64,000 nt of DNA, taken from assembly GCA_016711295.1 (NCBI GenBank), contig JADJTE010000001.1, forward strand, positions 248,001-312,000, written 5' to 3'. The notes below the pieces were generated by a model. The model had not been told where the DNA came from. It saw only the letters and a list, made by a program, of their open reading frames with translations, and did no database searches. Source of the stretch: Sphingobacteriales bacterium. Lineage in GTDB: Bacteria > Bacteroidota > Bacteroidia > Chitinophagales > UBA2359. The position numbers and the translations under genes were made by a program. Of this stretch, positions 42,135 to 50,340 are shown one piece after another. The first letter of the stretch is position 1. Each line of letters starts with the position of its first letter.

Positions 42135-43787
42135 TTATTGACGGGCAAAAAAAGCGGCTATATCGGCAATACTCTGGGCGTTTAGTGTTAGGGCGCGGGT
42201 AAGCAGTCCTTTTCGGGCAGCTATTACACCGTATTGCATATCCGAAATGCCCTCTATGCTATGCGCGTCGGGGTTAATCGAAATCCACACACCTTTTTCG
42301 GTGCAATAGTCAATCCATCGCCAGTCAATATCTAATCGGTAGGGATTGGCGTTCAGTTCGATAGCCACGTTGTTGGCAGCACATGCATCGATGATTCGGC
42401 GGTGGTCAATTGGGTAGCCCTCGCGCGATAGCAACAGCCTACCTGTGGGGTGTCCGAGCAATCGCGTATATGGATTTTCGATAGCACGCAACAGTCGGTT
42501 CATCGCTTTTTCTTCGGTCATTTTTAGGTTGCTATGTACCGATGCAATCACAAAATCGAAGCGCGACAGCGTTTCGGAGTCGTAATCCAATGCGCCGTCG
42601 TTCAGTATATCGGCTTCGATACCCTTAAAAATGCGGAAAGGCGCGAGTTGTTGGTTGAGTTCGTCAATTTCGCGGTGCTGCTCTGCTACGCGCTCTACGG
42701 ATAAGCCATTGGCATAAAAAGCCGCTTTCGAGTGGTCGCTGATGCCCAAATAGTCATAACCTGCTTGTCGGCAATGCTCTGCCATTTTTTGCAAAGTATG
42801 TCTGCCGTCGCTATAGGTGCTGTGTGCATGTATCACACCGCGTAGGTGGTTCAGTTGCACCAAATCGGTCAAGGATTGTTGCCGCGCAAAAGCTATTTCT
42901 TGTCGCCCTCGCGTAGTTCGGGTGGCAAGTAGGGCAAATCCAATTGGGCATATATGTCGGTTTCGGTAGTGGCATTTAGGTGGGCAAGGGCAGCCGCACC
43001 GCCCAATTGTTGCAGGTGGTCGGGGTGGGCGGTTTGCAGGAGCCAAGTTCGTTCAAACACATCGAGGTTTGTCCAAGCGACGCGCGTACCCGCCCAATGG
43101 CGCAGGAGCGAGGTTTCGGGCAGTAGCTCGACGATTTGTTGCGACAAGGCGGCTTGAGTACTTTCGTCTAAGGTTTCGGTCGGGGCAAGTAGTATTGTGG
43201 CTTCGGACAATACCTCGCATTGTCGGCGCAGTTCGCCGCTTGTTTCGGCGCGGGCTATTTGGGGCACAAGTCTTATCTTTGCCAACCATTGCTGTACTTC
43301 GTCGACGAGGGTAGCATAGCGAAACTTGCTCGCGTTAGCTTGCGCATACTCGATGCTTTGGCGGATATTGTCTTGCGTTTTTGTGCCAAAGCCGCTGAGT
43401 GCTACCAAGCGGTTTTCGTTGCAGGCATATAGCAGCTCGCCTCTATTTTCTACGCCCAATTCCTGCCAAAGTACTTTTATCTTTTTTGGACCAATACCTT
43501 TGATAGCCAACATCTCCACTATGCCATCAGGGGTTTTGCATAGCAATTGGTCTAAGAGCGGGAAACTACCTTTGTCGAGCAAAGCCGCAATTTTTTCGCC
43601 TATAGCCGTACCTATACCCTGCACAGCACTTAATTCGTGAGGGGGTAGGTCTGCCACAGGACTTGATAGCCGTTCTGAGAAGCGTAGGCAGCGTTGGTAT
43701 AAGATTTGATTTAAAGGCGTTTTCGTCATGCAGTTCCATGAGGGCTGCCAAAAGCCTAAATTTTTTGCTGATTTCTTTGTTGGACAT
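42135..43787 (-). CDS. PolX-family protein with PHP domain; polymerase active site degenerate (two frameshifts)
   Basis: About 550 residues, the usual bacterial PolX length. The N-terminus MSNKEISKKFRLLAALMELH is typical; a shift near 43710 leads into NQILYQRCLRFSERL. Three helix-hairpin-helix segments follow (VQGIGTAIGEKIAALL, IKGIGPKKIKVLW, LSGFGTKTQDNIRQSI). The palm is recognisable by position, but the catalytic aspartates are not there: SGELRRQCEVLSEATILLA stands where GDID-type residues are expected, and RVAWTN where VDLR is expected. A second shift at about 42900 joins ELREG to RQEIAFARQQ. The C-terminal PHP domain keeps its metal ligands (HAHSTYSDG, SDHS, GIEADI, SVHS, GHPTGR, NPDAHS). 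It probably acts as a 3'-5' exonuclease or phosphoesterase rather than a polymerase. Confidence 0.85.
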
Positions 43788-43862
43788 GTGTCAGATAAAA
43801 ATGGTTGTTCGCAGAATGTAATCTTTCCTGAAAACTTCGGAAAAGCATTTGCCAAGTCATGA

Positions 43863-43958
43863 CTATTTAGGGTATAGGGTTTTGGGTATGGGGTTTTGAG
43901 CTATGTCTATCTGATAAGTCCTGACATCGCTGCATATTCCCCCTACAAGGCTAAATCC
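43863..43958 (-). repeat. Dispersed repeat R1, copy D (inverted)
   Basis: Read on the minus strand it begins GGATTTAGCCTTGTAGGGGG, contains the ATGCAGCGATGTCAGG core and ends with ACCCTAAATAG. It lies just upstream of the PolX-like gene, at the left edge of the accessory island. Confidence 0.75.
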
Positions 43959-44019
43959 TATATTCAAGTAGTGAATGCGACATCTCTGCCAAAATAAAGG
44001 CGTTGCAAATATGAAAAAA

Positions 44020-44075
44020 GCATTGAAAAGGCGTTAATTTTGAGTTTCCAAACCTTAAAAAACGCTATTCAATGC
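44020..44075. other. Long imperfect hairpin
   Basis: GCATTGAAAAGGCGTT (44020-44035) pairs with AACGCTATTCAATGC (44061-44075), about 13 paired bases with a small bulge and a loop of 25. There is no T-run, so it is not a simple terminator. It may be a small element end or a structured leader. Confidence 0.45.
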
Positions 44076-44242
44076 TTGATAGAAATAACTTTTCGCGCTG
44101 TATCGGCCCCGTGCAAATGTAGGTATTTTATGGGAAATATTGCATTCATTTCTCCGTATTTCTGATGGTGGCGGCATTCGCACCCTGAGCCGTCGGCGGC
44201 GATTATACGAACTTTTCATACTAAATCAACAAAACGGCTTAA

Positions 44243-44497
44243 CCCTCCGCAGCAAGCGAACTTTTGGGCATCAGGTCAGGCGAAATGTAGCTATCGAAGT
44301 GTAAGTTTGCGAGTGAAACGGTTTATTCTTTCGTAGCGAGTGAATTTTGGGGCATCAGGTTGTGTGAAATGAGGCGCAAGAGATAAATACATCGTCACTT
44401 TCAAAAAAAGTAACGAAAGCATATCCAAATATCAAATGGAATCTGCTATCTTGTGGCGGTTTAGCCCTCCGTAGCGAGTGAACTTTTGGGGCATCAA
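44243..44497 (+). repeat. Three spaced copies of a ~34-bp motif
   Basis: The motif CGTAGCGAGTGAACTTTTGG followed by GGCATCA occurs near 44243-44276, 44327-44360 and 44463-44497, with mismatches in the first two copies. The copies are about 90 and 135 bp apart. They fill the 877-bp spacer before the DarT-like gene; no ORF was recognised there. Confidence 0.6.
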
Positions 44498-44616
44498 GGC
44501 GAACCCCGTCCATAGCCCGCGCGAGGGCATACGGCGGTTGTGTGGGCGGCAACTAAAAAAGTAAAACGGAGCAAACAAAATATGAAAATGAAATAAAACA
44601 AATAATAGGCTTTTTG

Positions 44617-44638
44617 GGCGGCGAAACCGCCGTCTTTT
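44617..44638 (+). promoter_or_regulatory. Hairpin with T-run in the leader of the DarT-like operon
   Basis: GGCGG (44617-44621) and CCGCC (44627-44631) form a short GC stem followed by GTCTTTT. It ends 27 bp before the start codon. It could end an upstream transcript or attenuate the operon. Confidence 0.4.
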
Positions 44639-44664
44639 ATAAATGTCTAAAACGTAATCCCGAA

Positions 44665-46149
44665 ATGAATATATTTGATTGGATTAAAGAATTTTTTGAA
44701 AAGATTCGTTCCTATTTTCGTAAGAGAAAACAGGAACAGGAAGTTCGTGACCGAATAATAAAAACGGAAGGAACAAGCCAAGAAGAAATCCAATCCGACA
44801 TCGAAGAGAAAGTAAGGCAAGAAGAACAACTTACCGAAGTCGAAATTTCAGAACTTGCTGAAATCCAAACAGCAACCGAGTTGCAAGGGCTAATTGCGTC
44901 ACTGATAAAAATTCGCAAAAGAATTTTTGACCTCGTCGAAATCGAGCAAGAGATAACAGCCCTAAATAAAAAGTTGATTGAGGTTCAAATAAAGCAAAAT
45001 CGGATTGAACCTGTTCGTTTTCCACAAAACTACAAGACCGATAAAGATATAGAGGAGTTAGGGCGCATTTTGCAAAAGTATGACAACAAGCAAAATCTTA
45101 CGCTTTCAACTTCGGCAATTGACGAACTCAAAAGCAGATTTGAGCAGTTTGATAAATTCTTGAAAAATAGAATACTTGTTGAAACATATCGAATAAGAGA
45201 AGAAAAACGAATGAGGGAAGAAGAAACTAAAAAACAGCAGGTAAGGGAATTAATCGGGCATATAGAAGACCTTATCAATCAAGACAACCTGCAAGAAGCA
45301 CAAAGTCAATTAGTAAAGGCAGCAAACAGCATTGCAAGTTTGCGAAATCCCGACCAAAAAAAGAGTTTTCAAGGAAAGTTAGACGCACTAAAAGCAAAGT
45401 TCAGAGATAGACAAATTCAGGAAGAAGCGAAACGCCAAGCGGAAGAACTTAAAAAGCAACAAGAAGAAGCCGAGCGGAGACGATTAGCAGAGGAAACCAA
45501 ACGTGAAGAAGAAAGGCTTCGGAGAGAACAAGCGGAAATTATTCGCAAACAGCAAGAAGAAGCCCAAAAGAAAAAGGAAGAAGAGAAAAAGCAAGCATTA
45601 CAACGACTTCTTGATAAAAAGCATAATTGGCAAGAGTTTGCCCAAGTTTTGCAAGCGAATGGAGTTACAACGTTGTACCATTTTACAGACAGGGCGAACA
45701 TCGACTACATCAAACGGCATGGAGGGCTATTTTCATGGCAACATTTGAGAAAAACAGGGATTGAAGTTCCTTATGAAGGAGGGGGAAGCCTTTCAAAGGA
45801 TTTGGACAGGCGTTATGGGTTAGAAGATTTTGTCAGGGTATGCTTCACAGAAAACCACCCGATGATGCATGTCGCTCGTAATGAAGGAAGAATTCCAAAT
45901 CCTGTAATTTTAAAAATAAAAACAGAAGTTTGTGAATTTCAAAATACCAAATTTGCAAACATGAATGCAACCCGAAATGGTCATAATTGCGGAAATTCTT
46001 TGGCAGATTTACAAAGAATTAAATTTGAAGTTGTGAGGCAAAGAACTCATTTCGATTTATCCGAACAGGATAAGCCTTACTATCAAGCAGAAGTTTTAGT
46101 CAAAACTTGGATACCAATTGAATACATCACCAACATTAATCAATTTTGA
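44665..46149 (+). CDS. Coiled-coil protein with C-terminal DarT-like ADP-ribosyltransferase domain
   Basis: This protein has 494 residues from MNIFDWIKEFFEKIRSYF; a TTG 17 codons upstream lies inside a hairpin and is less likely. Residues about 1-25 are amphipathic, residues about 25-330 are charged and almost wholly helical or coiled coil (EEAERRRLAEETKREEERLR). Residues about 335-494 resemble the DarT/DUF4433 DNA ADP-ribosyltransferases: LYHFTDRANIDYIKRHGGLF (NAD-binding His), VRVCFTENHPMMHVA, FANMNATRNG and the catalytic-Glu segment YYQAEVLVKTWIP with Glu near 476. Known DarT enzymes modify bases of single-stranded DNA and act as toxins. The fusion to a long coiled coil is unusual. Composition is AT-richer than the flanking genes. 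It is the first gene of a four-gene operon. Confidence 0.8.
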   Translation: MNIFDWIKEFFEKIRSYFRKRKQEQEVRDRIIKTEGTSQEEIQSDIEEKVRQEEQLTEVEISELAEIQTATELQGLIASLIKIRKRIFDLVEIEQEITALNKKLIEVQIKQNRIEPVRFPQNYKTDKDIEELGRILQKYDNKQNLTLSTSAIDELKSRFEQFDKFLKNRILVETYRIREEKRMREEETKKQQVRELIGHIEDLINQDNLQEAQSQLVKAANSIASLRNPDQKKSFQGKLDALKAKFRDRQIQEEAKRQAEELKKQQEEAERRRLAEETKREEERLRREQAEIIRKQQEEAQKKKEEEKKQALQRLLDKKHNWQEFAQVLQANGVTTLYHFTDRANIDYIKRHGGLFSWQHLRKTGIEVPYEGGGSLSKDLDRRYGLEDFVRVCFTENHPMMHVARNEGRIPNPVILKIKTEVCEFQNTKFANMNATRNGHNCGNSLADLQRIKFEVVRQRTHFDLSEQDKPYYQAEVLVKTWIPIEYITNINQF

Positions 46150-46150
46150 A

Positions 46151-46823
46151 ATGATATACATTGAGAATAAGAAAAAATCAGAAGCAAGGTTGAAAGAGAA
46201 GTACCCCAACGCAAAAATTGTTGATGTGACTTCTGAAAGCAACGACAGGGTTGGTAAAACTAAGCCCTTTCTATCCGCATGGCGAAATCCCCATTCCGTT
46301 TTCGGAAGGGCAAACAGCCATGTGCGTTGAAGGAATTTGGCAGGGTTTAAAAGTATTTGAGAATGAGGACATAGACCCGAAAATGTTCAAGAACGACACA
46401 ATGAAAAGTATTAAAAGGACTGTTCGAAAATTCGGAAAGCCATTAGGTCATCGAAAAGGCACGAAAGGAACGGAACTGTTAGATTATATTCAAGCAAGAA
46501 TACTGATTTATCTACCGGCGTATTTATGGGTTTTAGAAAATAAAGTCCAATATATTATTGAGCGGTTGAGGGAGGCGAGTAAAGAGCAAGACATTGTTTT
46601 GCTTGATTACGAAACTAATGGCGATGTATTAAATGCCCAAAAGCCACTTTCTCACGCTTTTTTGGTAAAAGCTCATGTTGAGGGGAATTACCCGACGGCG
46701 GAGACTTTGGCAAATCAAACGCCACAAGTAGAGCAGAATAAAACAACCAAACCCAAACAACCCAAAGAGCGAAAGCCCAAAAAGGTAACGGATAATCAAC
46801 CCAAACTTTTTTCTAAACCATAA
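46151..46823 (+). CDS. NADAR-like protein, putative antitoxin to the DarT-like enzyme (one frameshift)
   Basis: The start MIYIENKKKSEARLKEKYP lies 1 bp after the DarT-like stop. One extra G near 46250 breaks the frame; the repaired reading is VKLSPFYPHGEIPIPF. The segment SPFYPHGEIPIPF, then CVEGIWQGLKVFE, then LLDYETNGDVL...PLSHAFLVKAHVE is laid out like NADAR proteins (sNFyp-, SVEHyfQAqKf, and a closing helix). NADAR enzymes remove ADP-ribose from guanine bases and serve as antitoxins to certain DarT toxins. Its position next to a DarT-like gene supports this reading, but the similarity is by eye and moderate; it may belong to a separately named DUF family. The last 40 residues are Lys/Pro-rich and probably disordered. 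About 224 residues in all. Confidence 0.6.
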
Positions 46824-46844
46824 TTCGCAAACAGCCACAACGAT

Positions 46845-48392
46845 ATGATGATATATTCTGAAATCGGCTTTATCGTGTTTATAGTTGCTCTGCAACTATG
46901 GACATTTTGGGATGTAAGAAGTAAGATGCAGGACTTGCGTTCGTTTTTCCCCAAGAACTTTAACGACATCGAGGTGATAAAATATCATGTGAGAAAAGAC
47001 CTCTTGAAAAATAATACCTCTTTTTTACATTTTATCTCAAATATAAAAAAGGGTGATACAACAATTATTGGTGGAGAATCAAATGAAAAAGAAGAAGTTG
47101 AAATTTTAGTTTTGGATGAATTGACCAAAAAAGAGCATCCAGAATTTAACGAGGTAATTCTGTCCACGAATGCCTACTTGTGCAAAAACAAAGGCGCATC
47201 GGCGGACTTCAATATTTTGCAAGACATTTGCGATAGGCATATCCAACGCCTTGACAACAGTATCAGCAACCTGATAAATGTTCCGCTTTACATCGGTCTT
47301 GCTGGCACTTTTGTAGGTATCATTATAGGCTTATGGGGAATTGACTTTGAAGAAGCCAAACAAGGCACGGAAAAATTAGTCGAGGCATCAAAGTCAGGTG
47401 TTGTAAGTGCTGAAAGCATTGACCAACTGTTGAAAGGTGTAACTGCTGCAATGGTTGCAAGTCTATTCGGCTTGGGTTTGACGGTTTGGAACACAGCGTT
47501 AAATTACAAACCAGCTGTTTATCAGAACGATACCGACAAAAATCATTATTACGACTTCATTCAAAGGGAACTTTTGCCAGTATTAAATATTGGTATGGCA
47601 GGTAGTTTGACCTCGTTCCGTAGCGTCTTGAATAATTTTATCACGAAGTTTGGAGAGAACATTGGCGAATATCACGATACCGCCGAGTTGTTGAATGACA
47701 ATCTTTCAAAGCAACAACTTGTTTTGGAGGAAATCAACAAATTGAGCCTCACCCGAACTTCGGCAACAATAGTCGAAACGTTTGTGAACCTCAAAAATTC
47801 ATCGGAACAGTTGAAGATGTTTTTGGACTATCAAGTATCGCTAAATCAAAATGTTACGGAGGCGAATAAAGTAGTTAGAGGATTGAATGACACCCTCAAT
47901 TCTTTCAAATCCTTCAATTCTAACCTCGAAGCAATCGCTAAAAATGTAAATTCATCTATTGAATTGCAACGACAGTTTAAGAATATGTTGGAGTTGCATT
48001 TTCCAACAATCAAAGACCATCGAGAAGTTTGGCGTGGGCAGGTTGATGAACTGAACACAGACATAAAAGGCGTTTATGGAGAGTTGAACAAATATTTTCA
48101 AGAAAGCACAAGCATCATTCAGACCTTTATCAAAAACAATGAAAATTTCTTCACGGGGCTGAATGATATACAAGAGGCTGTCAAAATATTTGTCAGAAAT
48201 TCATCAATTCAAAACGAGCAATTCAAGGCACTAAATGTCGGAATGCTCGAAATGCGACAAGATTTTAGGCAGACACAGCAATCGAATTACGAACTTAACA
48301 GAGAATTGGTTGCGGCAATCAAAGGCTTAACGCTCAAAATTTCTAAACTCGAAATCATAACAACCCAAGGGACTGACAATGGCAAAAACTAA
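46845..48392 (+). CDS. ZorA-like MotA/ExbB-type motor protein with long coiled-coil tail
   Basis: This 515-residue protein has transmembrane segments at about 6-22, 146-166 (LYIGLAGTFVGIIIGLWGI) and 198-218 (GVTAAMVASLFGLGLTVWNT). The last two match the MotA/ExbB/TolQ channel core. Residues about 235-510 are a long helical tail with coiled-coil spacing. This is the layout of ZorA of the Zorya anti-phage system, where a pentameric proton-driven motor carries a cytoplasmic tail. The zorB-like gene overlaps its end by 14 bp, as motor partners commonly do. It could be a different ion-driven motor, but the tail and neighbours favour the Zorya type. Confidence 0.8.
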   Translation: MMIYSEIGFIVFIVALQLWTFWDVRSKMQDLRSFFPKNFNDIEVIKYHVRKDLLKNNTSFLHFISNIKKGDTTIIGGESNEKEEVEILVLDELTKKEHPEFNEVILSTNAYLCKNKGASADFNILQDICDRHIQRLDNSISNLINVPLYIGLAGTFVGIIIGLWGIDFEEAKQGTEKLVEASKSGVVSAESIDQLLKGVTAAMVASLFGLGLTVWNTALNYKPAVYQNDTDKNHYYDFIQRELLPVLNIGMAGSLTSFRSVLNNFITKFGENIGEYHDTAELLNDNLSKQQLVLEEINKLSLTRTSATIVETFVNLKNSSEQLKMFLDYQVSLNQNVTEANKVVRGLNDTLNSFKSFNSNLEAIAKNVNSSIELQRQFKNMLELHFPTIKDHREVWRGQVDELNTDIKGVYGELNKYFQESTSIIQTFIKNNENFFTGLNDIQEAVKIFVRNSSIQNEQFKALNVGMLEMRQDFRQTQQSNYELNRELVAAIKGLTLKISKLEIITTQGTDNGKN

Positions 48393-49017
48393 CGAAAAGA
48401 AAAAAGACTTTTTTTGGTTGAGTTACTCGGACTTGATGACGAGTTTGTTTTTTGTCATGCTTGTCTTGTTCGTTTTGGTTTACAGTATGCAAAGCAGCAT
48501 TAGGAAGGATTTGGCAGCAGCAAAAGAAGAACTCGACAGAATAAAAGAAATTGAAAAGGCTGTAAATAATATTGATAGACGATATTTTATTTACAACCCG
48601 GAAACAAAAAAACACATTTTGGCTGTAAGGTTCTTATTTCCTACTGGGAGTAGCAACATAAGCCATATAAAACCCGACAAAAGACCAGAATTAATAGAAG
48701 CGGGCAAAGCGTTAAAAAAGCTAATTTTAAAATTCCCAGAATCTGAGAATATAAAGTACCTCGTAGTTGTGGAAGGTCAAGCATCAAGGGATAATTGGGA
48801 AGGAAACGACGAGTTGAGTTATTATAGGGCGCAGTCTTTGATAAATCTTTGGGAAGAAAGTCAAATCGGGCTTGGGGAACTTAAAAATTGTGAGTTGGTT
48901 ATAGCAGGAAGTGGAGAGAAAGGAATACCCCGAACTCAACCCGATGTACCGCCAGCGAACCAAAGATTTTTGATTACAATCATTCCAAAGATTGGCGAAA
49001 TCAATAACCGAGATTAG
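48379..49017 (+). CDS. ZorB-like MotB/OmpA-domain motor partner
   Basis: This 212-residue protein has one transmembrane helix (residues about 11-35). FFWLSYSDLMTSLFFVMLVL carries the conserved proton-binding Asp (about residue 18) of the MotB family. Residues about 75-205 form an OmpA-like peptidoglycan-binding domain: FPTGSSNI, VVVEGQASRD, DELSYYRAQSLINLW, LVIAGSGEKGIPRTQ and PPANQRFLITIIPK. It would anchor the ZorA-like stator to the cell wall. The gene overlaps the preceding one by 14 bp. It is the last gene of the operon; the next gene is 193 bp away after a GC-rich inverted repeat. Confidence 0.82.
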   Translation: MAKTNEKKKDFFWLSYSDLMTSLFFVMLVLFVLVYSMQSSIRKDLAAAKEELDRIKEIEKAVNNIDRRYFIYNPETKKHILAVRFLFPTGSSNISHIKPDKRPELIEAGKALKKLILKFPESENIKYLVVVEGQASRDNWEGNDELSYYRAQSLINLWEESQIGLGELKNCELVIAGSGEKGIPRTQPDVPPANQRFLITIIPKIGEINNRD

Positions 49018-49210
49018 ACACCCCATAAATATAAAGTGCTGAAAACCAATGAAATAAATAAAAAGTCGATAACAACGCATCTACGCCAACCCGCCGCCAA
49101 GCCCAACGCTCAAAGCCAACGCAGGCGGCGACTGTGACTGTGTGGGCTGTAATTTTCGACCGAGCATCTACAAGCAAAGTTCAACCATAAAAAGACATAG
49201 GAAATTGACA

Positions 49211-49708
49211 ATGGAAATAAGACGAGCAGACATACAGAAGGACTACGATAAAGTATGGGACATTTTTAAAAATGTTATCGCAACAGGCGACACTTATGTT
49301 TTTGACCCAAATACACCAAAAGACAATTTACATAAACATTGGTTTGCTGACTATATGGACACATTTCTTGCGGTGGACGGTGACGAAATTTTAGGAACAT
49401 ACATTATCAAACCAAACCAAATTGACTTGGGTAGCCATATCGCTAATTGCAGTTATATGGTAAACCCAAAACATCACGGACGTGGGATAGGCAAGCTACT
49501 TTGTGAACACTCAATCAACTTCGCAAAGGACAAAGGCTATTTAGGCATTCAATTCAACATCGTAGTGAGCACAAACGAAGGTGCAGTTAAACTGTGGCAG
49601 AAATTTGGGTTTGGCATCATCGGGACAACGCCAAATGGCTTTCGACACAAGGACTTAGGGCTTGTGGACACTTACATAATGTTCAAAGACTTGACAACGA
49701 ATGAATAA
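49211..49708 (+). CDS. GNAT family N-acetyltransferase
   Basis: The acetyltransferase of 165 residues starts at MEIRRADIQKDYDKVWDIF; an upstream in-frame ATG adds 23 residues with no family match. The acetyl-CoA motif A is YMVNPKHHGRGIGKLLCEH (Q/RxxGxG/A pattern), and VVSTNEGAVKLWQKFGFGIIG is the typical C-terminal motif. The substrate is unknown; relatives acetylate antibiotics, amino acids or protein termini. A GC-rich inverted repeat (CGCCGCC near 49092 and GGCGGCG near 49124) lies between it and the ZorB-like gene, so it may be an independent unit. Confidence 0.82.
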   Translation: MEIRRADIQKDYDKVWDIFKNVIATGDTYVFDPNTPKDNLHKHWFADYMDTFLAVDGDEILGTYIIKPNQIDLGSHIANCSYMVNPKHHGRGIGKLLCEHSINFAKDKGYLGIQFNIVVSTNEGAVKLWQKFGFGIIGTTPNGFRHKDLGLVDTYIMFKDLTTNE

Positions 49709-49760
49709 AACTACCACTAACAAGGTATTGCCAAAATGGCGGAAGAAGTACTACTGTCCT

Positions 49761-50070
49761 GATTTTTAAGTTTTATATACTTAACTTATACGAGTTTCAT
49801 GCCTACAGCATTCTCAGGCTTGTGTCTGTTAGATGTTACCGATGTAATATATTTACGTCACTTTAAAAACGAAACACATCAAATATTTTTTATTATTTAT
49901 CATAAATTATTGATAATCAATAAATTATATATAGTATAAATTCCCCCTATTTGAGGGGCTTAGGGGGAGTTCTTGAACTAATATCCCAATTATCCAAGGC
50001 TATTTCCTAAGTCCTAACGCTCGGAAATGGATACATGATAGGCAAAATTAATACTCAAAACTTAAAAATC
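49761..50070 (+). mobile_element. Dispersed element R2, copy 3 (best-preserved ends)
   Basis: It begins GATTTTTAAGTTTT and ends AAAACTTAAAAATC, a perfect 14-bp terminal inverted repeat, with the same interior as the copies at 26473 and 35319. It lies at the right edge of the DarT/Zor island. Confidence 0.85.
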
Positions 50071-50243
50071 ATACCACCACTATGAAACATTTGTGCTAAA
50101 CTCAACACCACCGAACGACTGGGGAACAAAGTTAGTCATTATTTTACCCGAAACTAAAAACATCGTTTTTTCTCACCACTTTTTTTATTGAAATACCCTT
50201 GCCCGACAGGGATAGCCCAGCACCGAACTACCCACAAAACAAA

Positions 50244-50286
50244 ATAGCAATTCACCATTCCGTTTTCTCGAATGGTGAATTGCTAT
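50244..50286 (-). terminator. Intrinsic terminator of the choice-of-anchor B gene
   Basis: ATAGCAATTCACCATTC (50244-50260) and GAATGGTGAATTGCTAT (50270-50286) form a perfect 17-bp stem with a nine-base loop. On the minus strand it is followed by TTTTGTTTTG. It lies 55 bp after the stop of the minus-strand gene. Confidence 0.85.
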
Positions 50287-50340
50287 CATGCACAATGGAC
50301 AGACGAATCAGATAGATAGATGCGATAGACGTGCGTAGGA

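Noticed and set aside
46151..46330. A separate small ORF at the start of the NADAR-like gene
   Set aside because: Its first 35 residues continue into the next frame after removal of one G; the rest of the small ORF has no conserved character.
49068..49155. GC-rich inverted repeat before the acetyltransferase as an integron attC site
   Set aside because: CGCCGCC/GGCGGCG pair, but the RYYYAAC and GTTRRRY boxes of attC are not both present, and no integrase or other cassettes are seen.
44537..49155. Possible direct repeats flanking the island (TGTGTGGGC near 44540 and 49139)
   Set aside because: Only about nine bases are identical and the flanks differ, so this could be chance.
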